Counted from the stretch's first letter, positions 7,068-16,377 are shown. The stretch is 64,000 nt of DNA from Chloroflexota bacterium (GCA_004297775.1 SCUE01000024.1:1-64000); one strand, 5' to 3'. Made by a program: numbers and translations. Notes: generated from the sequence alone by a model not told the origin.

Positions 7068-9617
7068 TCAAGCCGACACGCGCAGCGGCTGACCCGGCCG
7101 GACGACGACGGGTTGTTCGAACGCGTGGATGCGGTCGCCCACCTCGAGTCGGCGCAGGGTCAGTTCGCCCGCGTGCAGTGTTAGCTTCGCACCGTCGCCG
7201 TGGATCGCGACCTCGCCCCAGGCCGTGCCAGCCGTGAAGAAGCAGCGGAAGTCGTCCGCGCTGACCCTCGGCGCGAAGCGCAGACGGCCGGCCGGGGCCG
7301 AGTACTGGTAGCCGCTCAACCCGAGGAGCAGAGCCCAGGACGAGAGCGCGCGGGCGTAGTGGTGGCCGCACTCGAACTCGTTCCAGGGGTTGCGGCGCAC
7401 GCCGTCGTGGCGGGCGCGCACGCCGCGCACGACTTCCAGCCCCGCGTCGACCTCACCCTCGTAGATCAGTAGCCCGGCGACGGCGTACTCGGCGCCGGTC
7501 CAGCACTCATCGGCGTAGGGGAAGGGGTAGCGTGGTCGGCCGCCCCGCGGCCATGTGCACTGCAAGAGCGCCGTCTCGTCGTTGACCGCGTAGGCGCGCT
7601 GGCAGCTCTCGTGCGTCGCCACGGATGGTCGGAAGTTGTGCCTGAAGATCGCGCGCGCGGCCGAGCGCACATGCTCCTCGGGCAGCAGGTAGCCGAGTCC
7701 GACCACGTGCGCGAACCACTGGCCGAGCAACTGGTCGGCCAGACAGCCGGGACCGTACTGGTAGCGCGGCTCCGGCTCTCCATCCCGGATCGCTGTTGGG
7801 TGGCGCCGCGGGTAGCGGCCCTTCTGCACCTCCTCCGGCCGCGGCATCCGCACTTGCTGAACGTAGTACTCGCCGTTCCAGAGCTCGCGGTCGTAGCGAG
7901 CGCGGCCCGATTCGTAGATGCGGCGGTACTCGTCGGCATCGGGGTCTGCGAGGTGGCGCGCCATCTCCTCGGCCGCGCGCAGCGCGCCGAGATAGAGCGC
8001 GCCGCACATCGTGTTCGGGCCGTAGAACTCGATGTCGTAGGTGTTGTGCTGTTCGCCCTCCATCACGCCGTCGCGGTCGGGATCCCAGAGCTTCCAGGCG
8101 AACTCGATCGTCTTCTTGGCCCGCGGCCAGAGCCCGCGCAGGTAGGCGTCGTCGCCCGAGATCAACCACTCCCGGTAAAGCTTCATGACGGTGCCCATCT
8201 GGCCGTCGGTCGCGGCGACGTAGTTCCACAGCACACCGTCCTGCAACGGCAGCATGGTCCGGAACTTCTGCTCGCCGTCAGGCAACGTGTTGACCTGGTA
8301 GTCGGTTAGCCGGACCGACCGTTCGAGCCGCGGGAAGAGGAAGGCCAACGCCTGCTCGTAGTTCCAGACGTGGGTACAGTTCATCGGACAGCAGCCGGCG
8401 TTGTCGTCGCAGCCCTCGAAGCCGTGGAAGCGCCCGTCGCCGGTCCGCAGGCCGGTCGTCGTACGGATGATCGACATCTGCGAGGAGACGGCGTCGACGA
8501 CCTCCTCTGGCAGCGTCGAGCCGAAGAGTGTGTCGCGGAACCGCTCGGTCGTGTGCACCAGATCGTCAAGCCGATCGCAAGCCTCGAGGGCGACCGCCCA
8601 GGCGTCGGGCCACTGGGTCGCGTACCAGTTCGTCATGCGCTGGCCGAGCACCGGCTCGCCGCCGGTCTGCTCGCTCGGTCCCCAGTAGTTCACCAGGTTT
8701 GGAAGGTGCCAAGCCAGCACGACCGGCAGCTCGACGGTCTGGCGCGGGGCGATGCGCGCGACCAGTCCCAGCGAGCCCGCGTCGGTCTCACCCGGCGGGC
8801 TGGGCGTGCCCTCGGTCCGGTCGGGCAGTCGGCCGTCGGCGCTGAAGTCATCCCAGAAGTTCTGGATGTCATCGAACCAGCCGGAGCGCTCCCAGTGTTC
8901 GGAGAACGTGACCTCACGCCAGGGCGTCGCGATCGCCATCGTCCCGGCCCCCGGGTGGCCCCCATCGAAGCCGGGCCGCGACATGCGGATACCCCGCGCG
9001 CCGGCCGCGTCGGTCCACTGGTTCAGATTGCCGCCGAACTGGGCGTCGCGACGGCCGCGCCGCAACAGCTCGACGCCGTCGTAGCCAACGGCATTCAACT
9101 GCGTGAAGGAGAGCGTCGCCTCGATCGGCCGGTCGGTCGGGTTGGTCAGGCGCCAGCGAAAGACCGCGATCGGCATCCCCGAGAGGCGGTCGTCGAACGG
9201 GGCGAACGGGTTGAGCGCGTCGAGTTCGACCCCGAGCGGCAGAGCCTCGTCGTGGAAACGGATTCGGGCGGTTGGGTATGTGCCGACGAATGTCGCCTCG
9301 CCGAGCCGGGGCAGACCGGAGACGCTCCAAGGCGACAAGCCGCGGTCGCCGACGAACGGGGGTAGGAGCTGCCGCTCGAGGATCCGCGCGATCGGCTGAC
9401 CGCCCTCGGGCCGGCACCAGAGCGCGAAGAACGTGCAGGGCAGGTTCCGCCCCTTGGCCGGGCGGTTGAAGATCTCCCAGTCGCGGAGATCGCCGCGTCC
9501 GCCGAGGGAGACGGTACCGGTGCCGATACCGCCGAGCGGGAAGGCGATCTCCTTGAGGGCCGCGCCCATGTACGCGCGGGCGCGGGTGGTTACGTCGGCA
9601 GTGGCTGCGTTCGGCAT
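7068..9617 (-). CDS. GH116-family glycosidase (glucosylceramidase/beta-glucosidase-like)
   Basis: The 849-residue cytoplasmic protein lacks a signal peptide. The N-terminal domain starts with EIAFPLGGIGTGTVSLGGRG, the signature of GH116 (bile-acid beta-glucosidase/GBA2-like) enzymes, with WEIFNRPAKGR after it. The C-terminal (alpha/alpha)6 part has CPMNCTHVWNYEQALAFLFP and GEQHNTYDIEFYGPNTMCGA; by homology the Asp of NTYD is the likely acid/base. Known members hydrolyse beta-glucosides, beta-xylosides or related sugars with retention. I use the ATG at 9617 behind GGAGGACGACC; the longer open frame upstream is a different gene read out of frame. As the last gene of a sugar-transport operon it probably cleaves an imported oligosaccharide. 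Confidence 0.85.
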   Translation of the reverse strand: MPNAATADVTTRARAYMGAALKEIAFPLGGIGTGTVSLGGRGDLRDWEIFNRPAKGRNLPCTFFALWCRPEGGQPIARILERQLLPPFVGDRGLSPWSVSGLPRLGEATFVGTYPTARIRFHDEALPLGVELDALNPFAPFDDRLSGMPIAVFRWRLTNPTDRPIEATLSFTQLNAVGYDGVELLRRGRRDAQFGGNLNQWTDAAGARGIRMSRPGFDGGHPGAGTMAIATPWREVTFSEHWERSGWFDDIQNFWDDFSADGRLPDRTEGTPSPPGETDAGSLGLVARIAPRQTVELPVVLAWHLPNLVNYWGPSEQTGGEPVLGQRMTNWYATQWPDAWAVALEACDRLDDLVHTTERFRDTLFGSTLPEEVVDAVSSQMSIIRTTTGLRTGDGRFHGFEGCDDNAGCCPMNCTHVWNYEQALAFLFPRLERSVRLTDYQVNTLPDGEQKFRTMLPLQDGVLWNYVAATDGQMGTVMKLYREWLISGDDAYLRGLWPRAKKTIEFAWKLWDPDRDGVMEGEQHNTYDIEFYGPNTMCGALYLGALRAAEEMARHLADPDADEYRRIYESGRARYDRELWNGEYYVQQVRMPRPEEVQKGRYPRRHPTAIRDGEPEPRYQYGPGCLADQLLGQWFAHVVGLGYLLPEEHVRSAARAIFRHNFRPSVATHESCQRAYAVNDETALLQCTWPRGGRPRYPFPYADECWTGAEYAVAGLLIYEGEVDAGLEVVRGVRARHDGVRRNPWNEFECGHHYARALSSWALLLGLSGYQYSAPAGRLRFAPRVSADDFRCFFTAGTAWGEVAIHGDGAKLTLHAGELTLRRLEVGDRIHAFEQPVVVRPGQPLRVSA

Positions 9618-9631
9618 GGTCGTCCTCCGGA

Positions 9632-10309
9632 TCAGTTGGGATTGGCGCGGCGCCGGCCATCGAGCCGGCCTAGTTGCAGCAAGGTGTTGTTGGCGGTTAG
9701 CACGGCCAGAGCCGGCAGCGTAGCCAGCAGCGTGCCGGGCCCGAGCCAGGTCAGGGCGACCAGCGCGAGCGCGCCCGCGCCGAGCATCCCGAGCGTCGCG
9801 CCCGGCGCGGCCGCCGCGAGTCCCAGGCCGACCCGCGCCGCCTCGGGCACGCGCAGGTCGCCGAGCGCCAGCAGGGGAAACGCGTACACATCCGCCGCCA
9901 GCAGGGCGAGCAGCCCGGCGGTCGCGAGCGCAAGGAGCGGCACGCCGCCGGCCTCGCCATCGCCGGCCGCGCGCAGCGTGCGCTCGAACGCCCACGCGAA
10001 GCCGGCCGTCGCGCCGCCGAGCAGCGCCGCGTGCCCGTAGAGGCGCCGCGCGGCCGAGACGACCCCGACCGGCGAGGCGGCCTCGTCGCGCGCCACGCGT
10101 CCGGCCACTTCGAGTAGGCCGACCCAGGCCGGCGCGCCCGCGAGCGCGCACAGCAGCGGCGCCACGCCCTCGGCCCCGAGCGCCACGGCCGCCAGCCACG
10201 GAAGCGCCAGTCCGAGTGCCAGCAACGTCGCCATCAGCAGAGTTCCCACCTCGTCGCGCAACTGCCGGATGCACACCGCCACGTAGGTCCCGTCCGTTGG
10301 CGCGGTCAT
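9632..10309 (-). CDS. membrane protein of the sugar operon (possibly YesL/DUF624-like)
   Basis: The 225-residue product is very hydrophobic, with about five or six membrane spans after a short polar N-terminus (MTAPTDGTYVAVCIRQLRDE). Its ATG at 10309 overlaps the stop of the upstream permease as ATGA, so the two are translationally coupled, and the glycosidase gene follows after 14 bases. Small proteins of this kind (YesL, DUF624) are often found beside family-1 sugar transporters and glycosidases. Similarity here is judged only from size, topology and place, so the family name is tentative. Confidence 0.6.
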   Translation of the reverse strand: MTAPTDGTYVAVCIRQLRDEVGTLLMATLLALGLALPWLAAVALGAEGVAPLLCALAGAPAWVGLLEVAGRVARDEAASPVGVVSAARRLYGHAALLGGATAGFAWAFERTLRAAGDGEAGGVPLLALATAGLLALLAADVYAFPLLALGDLRVPEAARVGLGLAAAAPGATLGMLGAGALALVALTWLGPGTLLATLPALAVLTANNTLLQLGRLDGRRRANPN

Positions 10310-11193
10310 CCCTTGAGGCCGGTCAACGTGATTCCCTCGATCAAATACCGCTGGGCGACCAGAAACAGGATCAGCACCGGCAAGATCGCGAGCGAGATCC
10401 CGGCCATGATCGCCGAGATGTTCCCGGTCCCCATGTAGCCTCGCAGGATCGTGAGCCCGACCGGCAGTGTCATCTGCTCCCAGTTTGAGAGGAAGAGCAA
10501 CGGCCGGAAGAACTCGTTCCAATGGAAGTTGAAGGCGAAGATCGCCAGCGTCGAGAGAGCCGGCCCGGCCAAGGGTAGGAAGATGCGGCGGAAGATCGTG
10601 AAGAAACCGGCGCCGTCAATCCGGGCCGCGTCCTCAAGCTCGCTCGGGATCGTGAGAAAGAACTGCCGCAGCAGGAAGACCCCGAAGGCGCTGACGAGCG
10701 ACGGGACGATGATTGACTCATGCGTGTCGAGCAGCCCGAGCAAGCGAATCAGGATGAAGATCGGGATGATCGTGACCTGGATCGGCACCATCAGCGACGA
10801 GAGCAAGACAATGAACAGCAGGTCACGCCCCGGGAAGCGCAGCCGCGCGAAGGCGAACGCGGCCAGTGAGCAAGTCGCCAACTGCCCGAGCGTGATCACG
10901 GTCGCAATCTTGAGACTGTTGATCGCGAACTGCACGAACGGTAGTTGGTCCATCACTGCCCGGTAATTCTCGAAATGGATCCGAGTCGGCAGCCAGCGCG
11001 GCGGAATCGAGAACGACTCGCCAGCGTCGCGCAGCGAGGTCGAGAACATCCATACGAACGGCATCATCATCAGGACCGCGCCGACCAGCAGGATGCCGAC
11101 CACGACCACGTCGACCATCGGCACTCGCGATTCGGCCCGTCCGCGCGCGGCGTCCTGGGCGATCGGTACGGAACTCACTGGTAGTGCACCCAC
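10306..11193 (-). CDS. carbohydrate ABC transporter permease (MalG-like)
   Basis: The 295-residue inner-membrane permease has about six spans. The cytoplasmic EAA loop reads ELEDAARIDGAGFFTIFRRI followed by FLPLAGPAL, which couples to the ATPase. The C-terminus ends LIEGITLTGLKG, as in MalG-type (CUT1) permeases. It overlaps the upstream permease by 19 bases and the downstream membrane gene by four. No ATPase gene is in the operon, so a shared MsmK/MalK-type ATPase encoded elsewhere is expected. Confidence 0.9.
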   Translation of the reverse strand: MGALPVSSVPIAQDAARGRAESRVPMVDVVVVGILLVGAVLMMMPFVWMFSTSLRDAGESFSIPPRWLPTRIHFENYRAVMDQLPFVQFAINSLKIATVITLGQLATCSLAAFAFARLRFPGRDLLFIVLLSSLMVPIQVTIIPIFILIRLLGLLDTHESIIVPSLVSAFGVFLLRQFFLTIPSELEDAARIDGAGFFTIFRRIFLPLAGPALSTLAIFAFNFHWNEFFRPLLFLSNWEQMTLPVGLTILRGYMGTGNISAIMAGISLAILPVLILFLVAQRYLIEGITLTGLKG

Positions 11194-12116
11194 GCGCGAC
11201 CGAGCCGAAACTGCACGATGGTCAAAAGCAGAATGACGAGGAATAGTGATAGGGCGACCGTGGAGGCGTAGCCCATACGGAAGAAGCGGAAGCCATTCTC
11301 GTAGATGTACATCACGACGGTGCGACTGGCGTCGCCGGGCCCGCCGGTGGTCATGATGAAGGCGGCGTCGAAGATCTGGAAGCCGTTGATCATGCTGATG
11401 ATCACGGCGAAGAACATGGTGCTCGAAAGCATCGGCAGGGTGATCCAGCGGAAACTAGCCCAGCCGCCCGCGCCGTCGATCGCGGCGGCCTCGTAGAGGT
11501 GGCGCGGGACGTTCTGCAGGCCGGCCACGAAGAGCACGAAGTTGAAGCCGACCGCCTTCCAGACCTGTAGGATCACGATCGACCAGATCGCCCAGGCGCT
11601 CGAGGTCAGCCAGGGCACCTTCGGCAAGCCGAGCTGGGAGAGGTAGTAGTTCACGATCCCCAGGTCGGTGTTGTACAGGAACGTCCAGATGATTGCGACC
11701 GAGGCGGTCGAGGTCAGGACCGGGAAGAAGTAGGCGGTGCGGAGCAGGTAGCGGAAGACGGCGTGCATGGGTCGGTTGATCGCGACCGCTAGCGCGAGCG
11801 CGAGCAGCACGTCAATCAGCGCCCAGGCAACCACGTAGGTCAGCGTGTTCCGGTAGACGACGCGCAGCCGCGCGTCCTCGAACGCGCTCTCGAAATTAGC
11901 CAGCCCGGCGAAGCGGGGCGGCGAAAGGATGTCGTAGTCAAACAGCGACAGCCCAATCGCGGCCACTAGCGGCCCGGCCACGAAGACCAGGAACCCGACC
12001 GCGGTCGGGAAGAGAAAGAGATAGCCAGCGGCGGCCTCGGCTCGCGCGAGCCGAGGCCGCCGCCGCGCCGTCACGGCCACCGCGCCTACTTCAGCAGCGC
12101 GCTCTTGACGTTCCAC
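11175..12116 (-). CDS. carbohydrate ABC transporter permease (MalF-like)
   Basis: The 313-residue permease has about six membrane spans beginning at YLFLFPTAVGFLVFVAGPL. The EAA motif is YEAAAIDGAGGWASFRWITL. It pairs with the MalG-like protein to form the translocation channel of a CUT1 sugar importer. The start used is a GTG at 12116 inside the end of the binding-protein gene. A GTG immediately after that stop (about 12083) is equally possible and would remove only about 11 residues. Confidence 0.9.
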   Translation of the reverse strand: MERQERAAEVGAVAVTARRRPRLARAEAAAGYLFLFPTAVGFLVFVAGPLVAAIGLSLFDYDILSPPRFAGLANFESAFEDARLRVVYRNTLTYVVAWALIDVLLALALAVAINRPMHAVFRYLLRTAYFFPVLTSTASVAIIWTFLYNTDLGIVNYYLSQLGLPKVPWLTSSAWAIWSIVILQVWKAVGFNFVLFVAGLQNVPRHLYEAAAIDGAGGWASFRWITLPMLSSTMFFAVIISMINGFQIFDAAFIMTTGGPGDASRTVVMYIYENGFRFFRMGYASTVALSLFLVILLLTIVQFRLGRAWVHYQ

Positions 12117-13571
12117 TCCTTGGGCCGCTTGGCCAGCGTGTCCGAGATCTCCTTGTGCGCCGCCTCCATCGCGTTCTTCGCCGGCTGCTCGTTCGCTAAC
12201 ACGACGCCGAGGTAGCGACGGAAGATCGACTCGACGACGTTGTACTCCGGCGGCGACGGGACGGGTCGCGCGTTCGGGGCCTCAATCGAGTCGTAGTAGA
12301 GCTTCCAGTTCTTGGGCGGGCGTTTGGCCATGGACTTCTCGTCGTAGGCGACCGACCGGCGGCCAGGAATACTCGATCCCAACTCGGCGAAGTACTCGAA
12401 CACCTCCTTGTTGGTCAGGTACTTCACCCAGGCCCAGGCCGCGTCCTGCTTCTTGGTCGCCTTCATGATCGGGAAACCGCCGACGCCGAACTCGGTGACC
12501 TGTTCTCGGCCCTTCGGCCAGGCGACGACGTTGTACTCGCCGCTGAACTTCTGCTGGTCGAGGTAGAGGACCGGCCATCGGCCGCCGCCCATCATCGAGA
12601 TCTTGCCGCTCACGAACAGGTTCTGATTGTCGTTGTTGTTGTTCGGCGGCTTGGGTGAGACTTTGTGCTCCCAGACCAAGTCGCGCATGAACGTGATTGC
12701 CTCGATCAGTTTCGGGTCGTTGGCGTTCGACTTCGCCCAGTCGTCGCTGAGCAAGTTCGAGCCCGAGTTGAAGATCCAAGGCATCGCGGCCGCGAAGTAC
12801 TGGATCGCGAAGCCGAAGCCATAGCGTTCGGGGTCGCCGCCGCCGGGCGGCCGCTTCGTCAGCTTCTTGGCCGTGTCGAGGAACTGGTCGAACGTCCAGT
12901 CGCCCTTCGGCTCGGGGATTCCAGCTTCCTTGAAGTGCCCGACATTGTAGAAGATCACCATGTTGTTCCAGTCGAGCGGAAACTCATAGGTCTTCCCCTC
13001 GACCACGAACGTGTCGAGCAGCCGCTGGTTGACGTCCTTCTTGAACTCGTCGATCTCCTTGTCGCCCTTCATCAGATCGTCGTAGGGCAGGGCCAGCCCC
13101 TTGGAGACAAAGAGGAGCGTACCCTCGATCGCGACGCGCACGACGTCCGGCGGGTTGCCGCCCGCGATCTGCGTCGCGAGCTTGTCGAAGTACTCGCCCC
13201 AACTGTCGCCGGCGATCGGCGTGTACTTGACGGTGTACTGCGGGAACTTCTGGCTGAAATCGCCGCCGACCTTCTCCCAGAGTGGACGATCGGCGCCGGC
13301 CGAATAGTTGGCGTAGGTGATCTCGGTCACGGCCTTGCCGGGGGCCGGCGCGGCGGCGACCGGCTTAGGAACTTCAGTCGGCTTCGCGGCTTCGGCCGGC
13401 TTGATCGCGGCGGCAGCCGGCTTCGGCGCCTCGGTCGGCTTGGGGACCGGTGTCGGGTTGGCCGCCGGCGTGCAGGCCGCCAGTACGGCCGCGCCGGCGC
13501 TGAGCGCCGGCGAGCAGCGCACGGCGCGAGGTCGGACAACCGAGCGAGGACACGATACTTGCGCGGACCAT
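12086..13571 (-). CDS. sugar-binding lipoprotein of the ABC importer, frameshift in the signal peptide
   Basis: The mature part is a family-1 solute-binding protein (ITYANYSAGADRPLWEKVGG, then FPLDWNNMVIFYNVGHFKEA) behind a Pro/Ala/Lys-rich linker. The best start is the ATG at 13571 behind GGAG, which encodes MVRASIVSSLGCPTSRRALL, a twin-arginine signal. The hydrophobic core and lipobox (AGAAVLAAC) lie in another frame. The frames meet in GCCGGCGCTGAGCGCCGGC (13493-13511), a near-perfect palindrome, so one base is probably missing or two gained there. Read without the shift, the first start is at 13522 and yields 478 residues lacking the twin-Arg. The protein captures the sugar outside the membrane; this is the first gene of the GH116 operon. 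Confidence 0.85.
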
Positions 13572-13847
13572 CTGCTTCTCCTACGTTGCTCTGGCTAGCC
13601 GCTAGGATCGTGGCGGGCCGGTCGACGGCCGGACGACCAGATCCGTATCACGCAGCGTCACGTCGCCCGCCATCGCGACTCATACTGCCGTTGAAATAAA
13701 GTGACTGGCAAGCGCTACTTTCACAGTGTTGCTACCAGTTGACAGACCCGTACGATCCCGAGATCGATCGCATACTGGCGATCGAGCTGACTGCGCTGTC
13801 ACGCGTCACCGCCTCGATCGGCGCGTAACAGCGCATCGCGGCGATGA
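13572..13847. other. intergenic stretch upstream of the sugar operon
   Basis: About 280 bases separate the binding-protein start from the leuA fragment. This should hold the promoter of the minus-strand sugar operon, but I see no convincing -35/-10 pair or LacI-type palindrome. A weak match to the end of the CRISPR-like repeat (ATCGCGACTCAT, about 13671) is present and is probably chance. Confidence 0.4.
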
Positions 13848-13939
13848 GACTGAAGCTGCCTGCGCGTTGCCGTACTCGGATCCCAGGTTCGCGCTGTAAT
13901 CGCGGAGGCGATTGAGCGCGGTGACGTACGCCGGCGCGA
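13848..13939 (-). pseudogene. duplicated 3' end of leuA (degenerate)
   Basis: In one minus-strand frame this segment reads [20 protein letters not shown] then GNAQAASV. That matches the last 30 residues of the intact LeuA downstream, whose corresponding segment is [20 protein letters not shown]. At DNA level the 60 bases from 13861 differ from those starting at 14771 at six positions. The stop codon has been lost. The two copies are direct repeats 910 bases apart and enclose the Phd-VapC genes. Confidence 0.75.
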
Positions 13940-13959
13940 GGCCGAGACGATGACGGCAA

Positions 13960-13994
13960 GAGTGTAGCGGCCTGTAGCACGATACGCTACACTC
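13960..13994. promoter_or_regulatory. inverted repeat, probable operator of the Phd-VapC module
   Basis: GAGTGTAGCG (13960-13969) and CGCTACACTC (13985-13994) form a perfect 10-base inverted repeat with a 15-base centre, ending six bases before the antitoxin ATG. Phd/YefM antitoxins repress their own promoters by binding such palindromes, so this is the likely autoregulatory site. Confidence 0.6.
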
Positions 13995-14000
13995 TGGGAA

Positions 14001-14258
14001 ATGAACCGGGTCATCGCCCAGCGTGACTTGCGAAACCAGAACGCTCAGATACTCGCGGCTGTCGAGGCGGGAGCCAGCTTCGTCGTGACGCGCAATGGCA
14101 CACCGGTGGCCGAGTTGCGCCCACTGACGCGAGGCCGGCGCCTCTTCGTTTCGCGGGCCGACATCGCCGCATCGGCGGCGGCGGGTCCCCGTATCGACGC
14201 AGCGGCGTTCCGACGCGATCTCGACACTGCGATCGACCAGGGGCTGGTCCGTGAGTGA
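14001..14258 (+). CDS. Phd/YefM-family antitoxin
   Basis: The 85-residue protein has the Phd/YefM N-terminal DNA-binding fold: IAQRDLRNQNAQILAAVEAG, then SFVVTRNGTPVAELRPL. The acidic and Arg-rich C-terminal tail (DAAAFRRDLDTAIDQGLV) should wrap the toxin. It neutralises the following PIN toxin and represses the operon through the inverted repeat just upstream. The stop overlaps the toxin GTG by eight bases. Confidence 0.85.
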   Translation: MNRVIAQRDLRNQNAQILAAVEAGASFVVTRNGTPVAELRPLTRGRRLFVSRADIAASAAAGPRIDAAAFRRDLDTAIDQGLVRE

Positions 14259-14646
14259 CGGGCTGGCCGATACGTCGATCATCATCGACTGGGATAAACC
14301 AGCCGTGCTCGTGGCGCTGCCCGACATGGTGGCGATCTCGACCATCACCCTGGCCGAACTCGCGGCTGGACCCCATCTGGCGCGCGACCCGCTGGAGAGA
14401 GCCCGCCGCCAGACGCGCCTGCAGCAGGTCGAATCGCTCTTCGACCCCCTGGGCTTCGACATCGCGGCCGCGCGGAGTTTCGGTCAGGTGGTGGCCGCCG
14501 TCACGGCGGCTGGTCGATCGCATCGTTCGCGCGTCGCCGACCTGCTGATCGCGGCCGTCGCCCACGCGAACAGCCTGCCGCTCTACACGCGCAATCCCCA
14601 GGACTTTGTGGGTCTGGACGCCCTCATCACCGTCAAGGCGATCTAG
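14251..14646 (+). CDS. vapC: VapC-type PIN-domain toxin
   Basis: The 131-residue PIN ribonuclease starts with GTG inside the antitoxin stop. The acidic metal-binding residues are in place: Asp in LADTSIIID, Glu in TLAELAAG, Asp in VADLLIAAV, and Asp in TRNPQDFVGL. VapC toxins cleave tRNA or rRNA when freed from the antitoxin. The pair sits exactly between the intact leuA 3' end and a degenerate duplicate of it, which suggests insertion or duplication at that site. Confidence 0.88.
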   Translation: MSDGLADTSIIIDWDKPAVLVALPDMVAISTITLAELAAGPHLARDPLERARRQTRLQQVESLFDPLGFDIAAARSFGQVVAAVTAAGRSHRSRVADLLIAAVAHANSLPLYTRNPQDFVGLDALITVKAI

Positions 14647-14754
14647 CGGCAGGATCGAGGGAAGCGGAAATGACGGTAGATGAATCCGCCACTGCGGCGT
14701 CTTGCTGGGCGGCGCCTTCGCGCTGGGCGCGCAAGCAGGCACCAGCCCGGCGAA

Positions 14755-16311
14755 TCAGACGGTCGCGGCCTGCGCGTGGGCGTACTCGGATCCCAGGTCC
14801 GCGCTGTGGTCGCGGAGGCGATTGAGCGCCGTCACATAGGCTCGCGCGCTGGCGACTACGACGTCGGTATTTGCGGATTGGCCGCTGTAGACGCGGCCCT
14901 CATGCTGTATTCGCACGGTCACTTCGCCCAAGGCGTCGATGCCGGCCGTGACCGCCTGCACGACGTATTCGTTGAGCCGCACCTGGACGCCGACGATCCC
15001 GTCGATTGCCTTGTACGCCGCGTCGACCGGGCCGGTGCCGGTCGCGCTCCGCGTGACGACCGATCCATCCGGCGCAATCATGCGCACCGTCGCGGTCGGC
15101 ACCGCGTGATCGCCGCAGATGACCTGGATGTGATCGAGGCGGAATGTCTCGTCATCGGTCCGCATCTGATCCGATACCAGGGCCTCGATGTCGCGATCGG
15201 TGATGTCGCGCTTCTGATCGGCGAGCTGCTTGAACCGCATAAATGCGCGGTTGAGGTCCTCGGTGTCCAGGTGGTATCCGAGTTCTTCCAGCCGCTGCTT
15301 GAACCCGTGCCGACCGGACAGCTTGCCGAGAACGATCGCCGACTCGGCCAGACCGACGTCCTTCGGATCCATGATCTCGAATGTCGTCCGCTCCTTCAGG
15401 ACGCCATCCTGGTGGATGCCAGACATATGCGCGAACGCGTTTGCGCCGACGATCGCCTTGTTCGGCTGGACGACCATGCCGGTCCGGCTCGAGACGAGGC
15501 GGCTGGTGCGATAGATCTGAGTCGCGTCGATGCGTGTGTCGACGCCGAAGACATCGCGGCGCGTCCGCAGCGCCATCACGACTTCCTCGAGGGAGGTGTT
15601 TCCGGCGCGCTCGCCGATACCGTTGATCGTGCACTCGATCTGACGCGCGCCAGCCTTGACCGCCGCCAGGGAGTTCGCGGTCGCGAGTCCCAGATCGTCG
15701 TGACAGTGGACTGAGATGACCGCCTTGTCGATGTCACGGACGTTCGCGAGGATCGCGCGGATCAGGTTTCCGTACTCCTCGGGATAGGCGTACCCGACCG
15801 TGTCGGGAATATTCAGCGTGCGCGCCCCGGCCTCGATCGCGATCGACAGCATCTCGAAGAGATAGGCCGGATCGGACCGGCTGGCGTCCATCGGCGAGAA
15901 CTCGACGTCGCTGAGGTACTTTGCCGCGCGCCCGACCATCGCGCGGGTCATGTCGAGCACTTCGTCGCGCGACTTCCGCATCTGATGCGCCAGGTGGATG
16001 TCGGACGACGAGACGAAGACGTGGATGCGGGGGCTCTCGGCCTTCTTGACGGCATCCCAGCATCGATCGATGTCCGCGGCCACGCCGCGCGCCAGACCGG
16101 CGACACCGGCATTCTTGATCTTGTCGGCGATCAAGCTGACGGCGTCGAAATCGCCCTGCGACGTGATGGGAAACCCGGCCTCAATAGTGTCGACGCCGAG
16201 TCGTTCGAGCTGTAGGGCGATCTCGAGCTTCTCCTCGACGTTGAGCGTCGCGCCGGGCGACTGCTCGCCATCCCGCAGCGTCGTGTCGAAAATCCGTACG
16301 TGATCGCCCAT
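14755..16311 (-). CDS. leuA: 2-isopropylmalate synthase
   Basis: The protein has 518 residues from the ATG at 16311; a longer form from 16344 is less likely. It condenses acetyl-CoA with 2-oxoisovalerate, the first committed step of leucine synthesis. Signature motifs are [19 protein letters not shown] at the N-terminus and [20 protein letters not shown], with metal-binding Asp and His residues. [16 protein letters not shown]-type sequence follows the barrel motif. The C-terminal 130 residues form the leucine-sensing LeuA dimer domain, so allosteric feedback is expected. It is the last gene of ilvB-ilvN-ilvC-leuA, 66 bases after ilvC. Confidence 0.95.
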   Translation of the reverse strand: MGDHVRIFDTTLRDGEQSPGATLNVEEKLEIALQLERLGVDTIEAGFPITSQGDFDAVSLIADKIKNAGVAGLARGVAADIDRCWDAVKKAESPRIHVFVSSSDIHLAHQMRKSRDEVLDMTRAMVGRAAKYLSDVEFSPMDASRSDPAYLFEMLSIAIEAGARTLNIPDTVGYAYPEEYGNLIRAILANVRDIDKAVISVHCHDDLGLATANSLAAVKAGARQIECTINGIGERAGNTSLEEVVMALRTRRDVFGVDTRIDATQIYRTSRLVSSRTGMVVQPNKAIVGANAFAHMSGIHQDGVLKERTTFEIMDPKDVGLAESAIVLGKLSGRHGFKQRLEELGYHLDTEDLNRAFMRFKQLADQKRDITDRDIEALVSDQMRTDDETFRLDHIQVICGDHAVPTATVRMIAPDGSVVTRSATGTGPVDAAYKAIDGIVGVQVRLNEYVVQAVTAGIDALGEVTVRIQHEGRVYSGQSANTDVVVASARAYVTALNRLRDHSADLGSEYAHAQAATV

Positions 16312-16336
16312 CCTCGTATTCCTCACTCTCTTGTCG

Positions 16337-16363
16337 CGAGGCACGACCGAATGCCGTGCCTCG
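16337..16363 (-). promoter_or_regulatory. intercistronic hairpin between ilvC and leuA
   Basis: CGAGGCACG and CGTGCCTCG are a perfect 9-bp inverted repeat around a 9-base loop, placed between the ilvC stop and the leuA start. There is no T tract. It may stabilise or process the operon mRNA, or partially attenuate leuA. Confidence 0.45.
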
Positions 16364-16377
16364 TATGCGTTCGCGTG

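Noticed and set aside
9618-10274. Fusion of the GH116 enzyme with a long upstream part
   Set aside because: The upstream 220 residues are the YesL-like gene read in another frame; the ATG at 9617 with GGAGGACGACC is the real start.
12620-12650. GTT-rich run as a microsatellite
   Set aside because: It encodes a short Asn run in the binding protein (NNNND) and is within normal coding sequence.
13661-13685. Sixth CRISPR-like repeat upstream of the sugar operon
   Set aside because: Only the last dozen bases (ATCGCGACTCAT) resemble the repeat, and no second unit follows at the right spacing.
14680-15714. Long plus-strand frame over leuA
   Set aside because: It is antisense to a complete leuA and has no recognisable domain. 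Similar antisense frames at 18263, 24167, 41884, 55532 and 59702 were dropped for the same reason.
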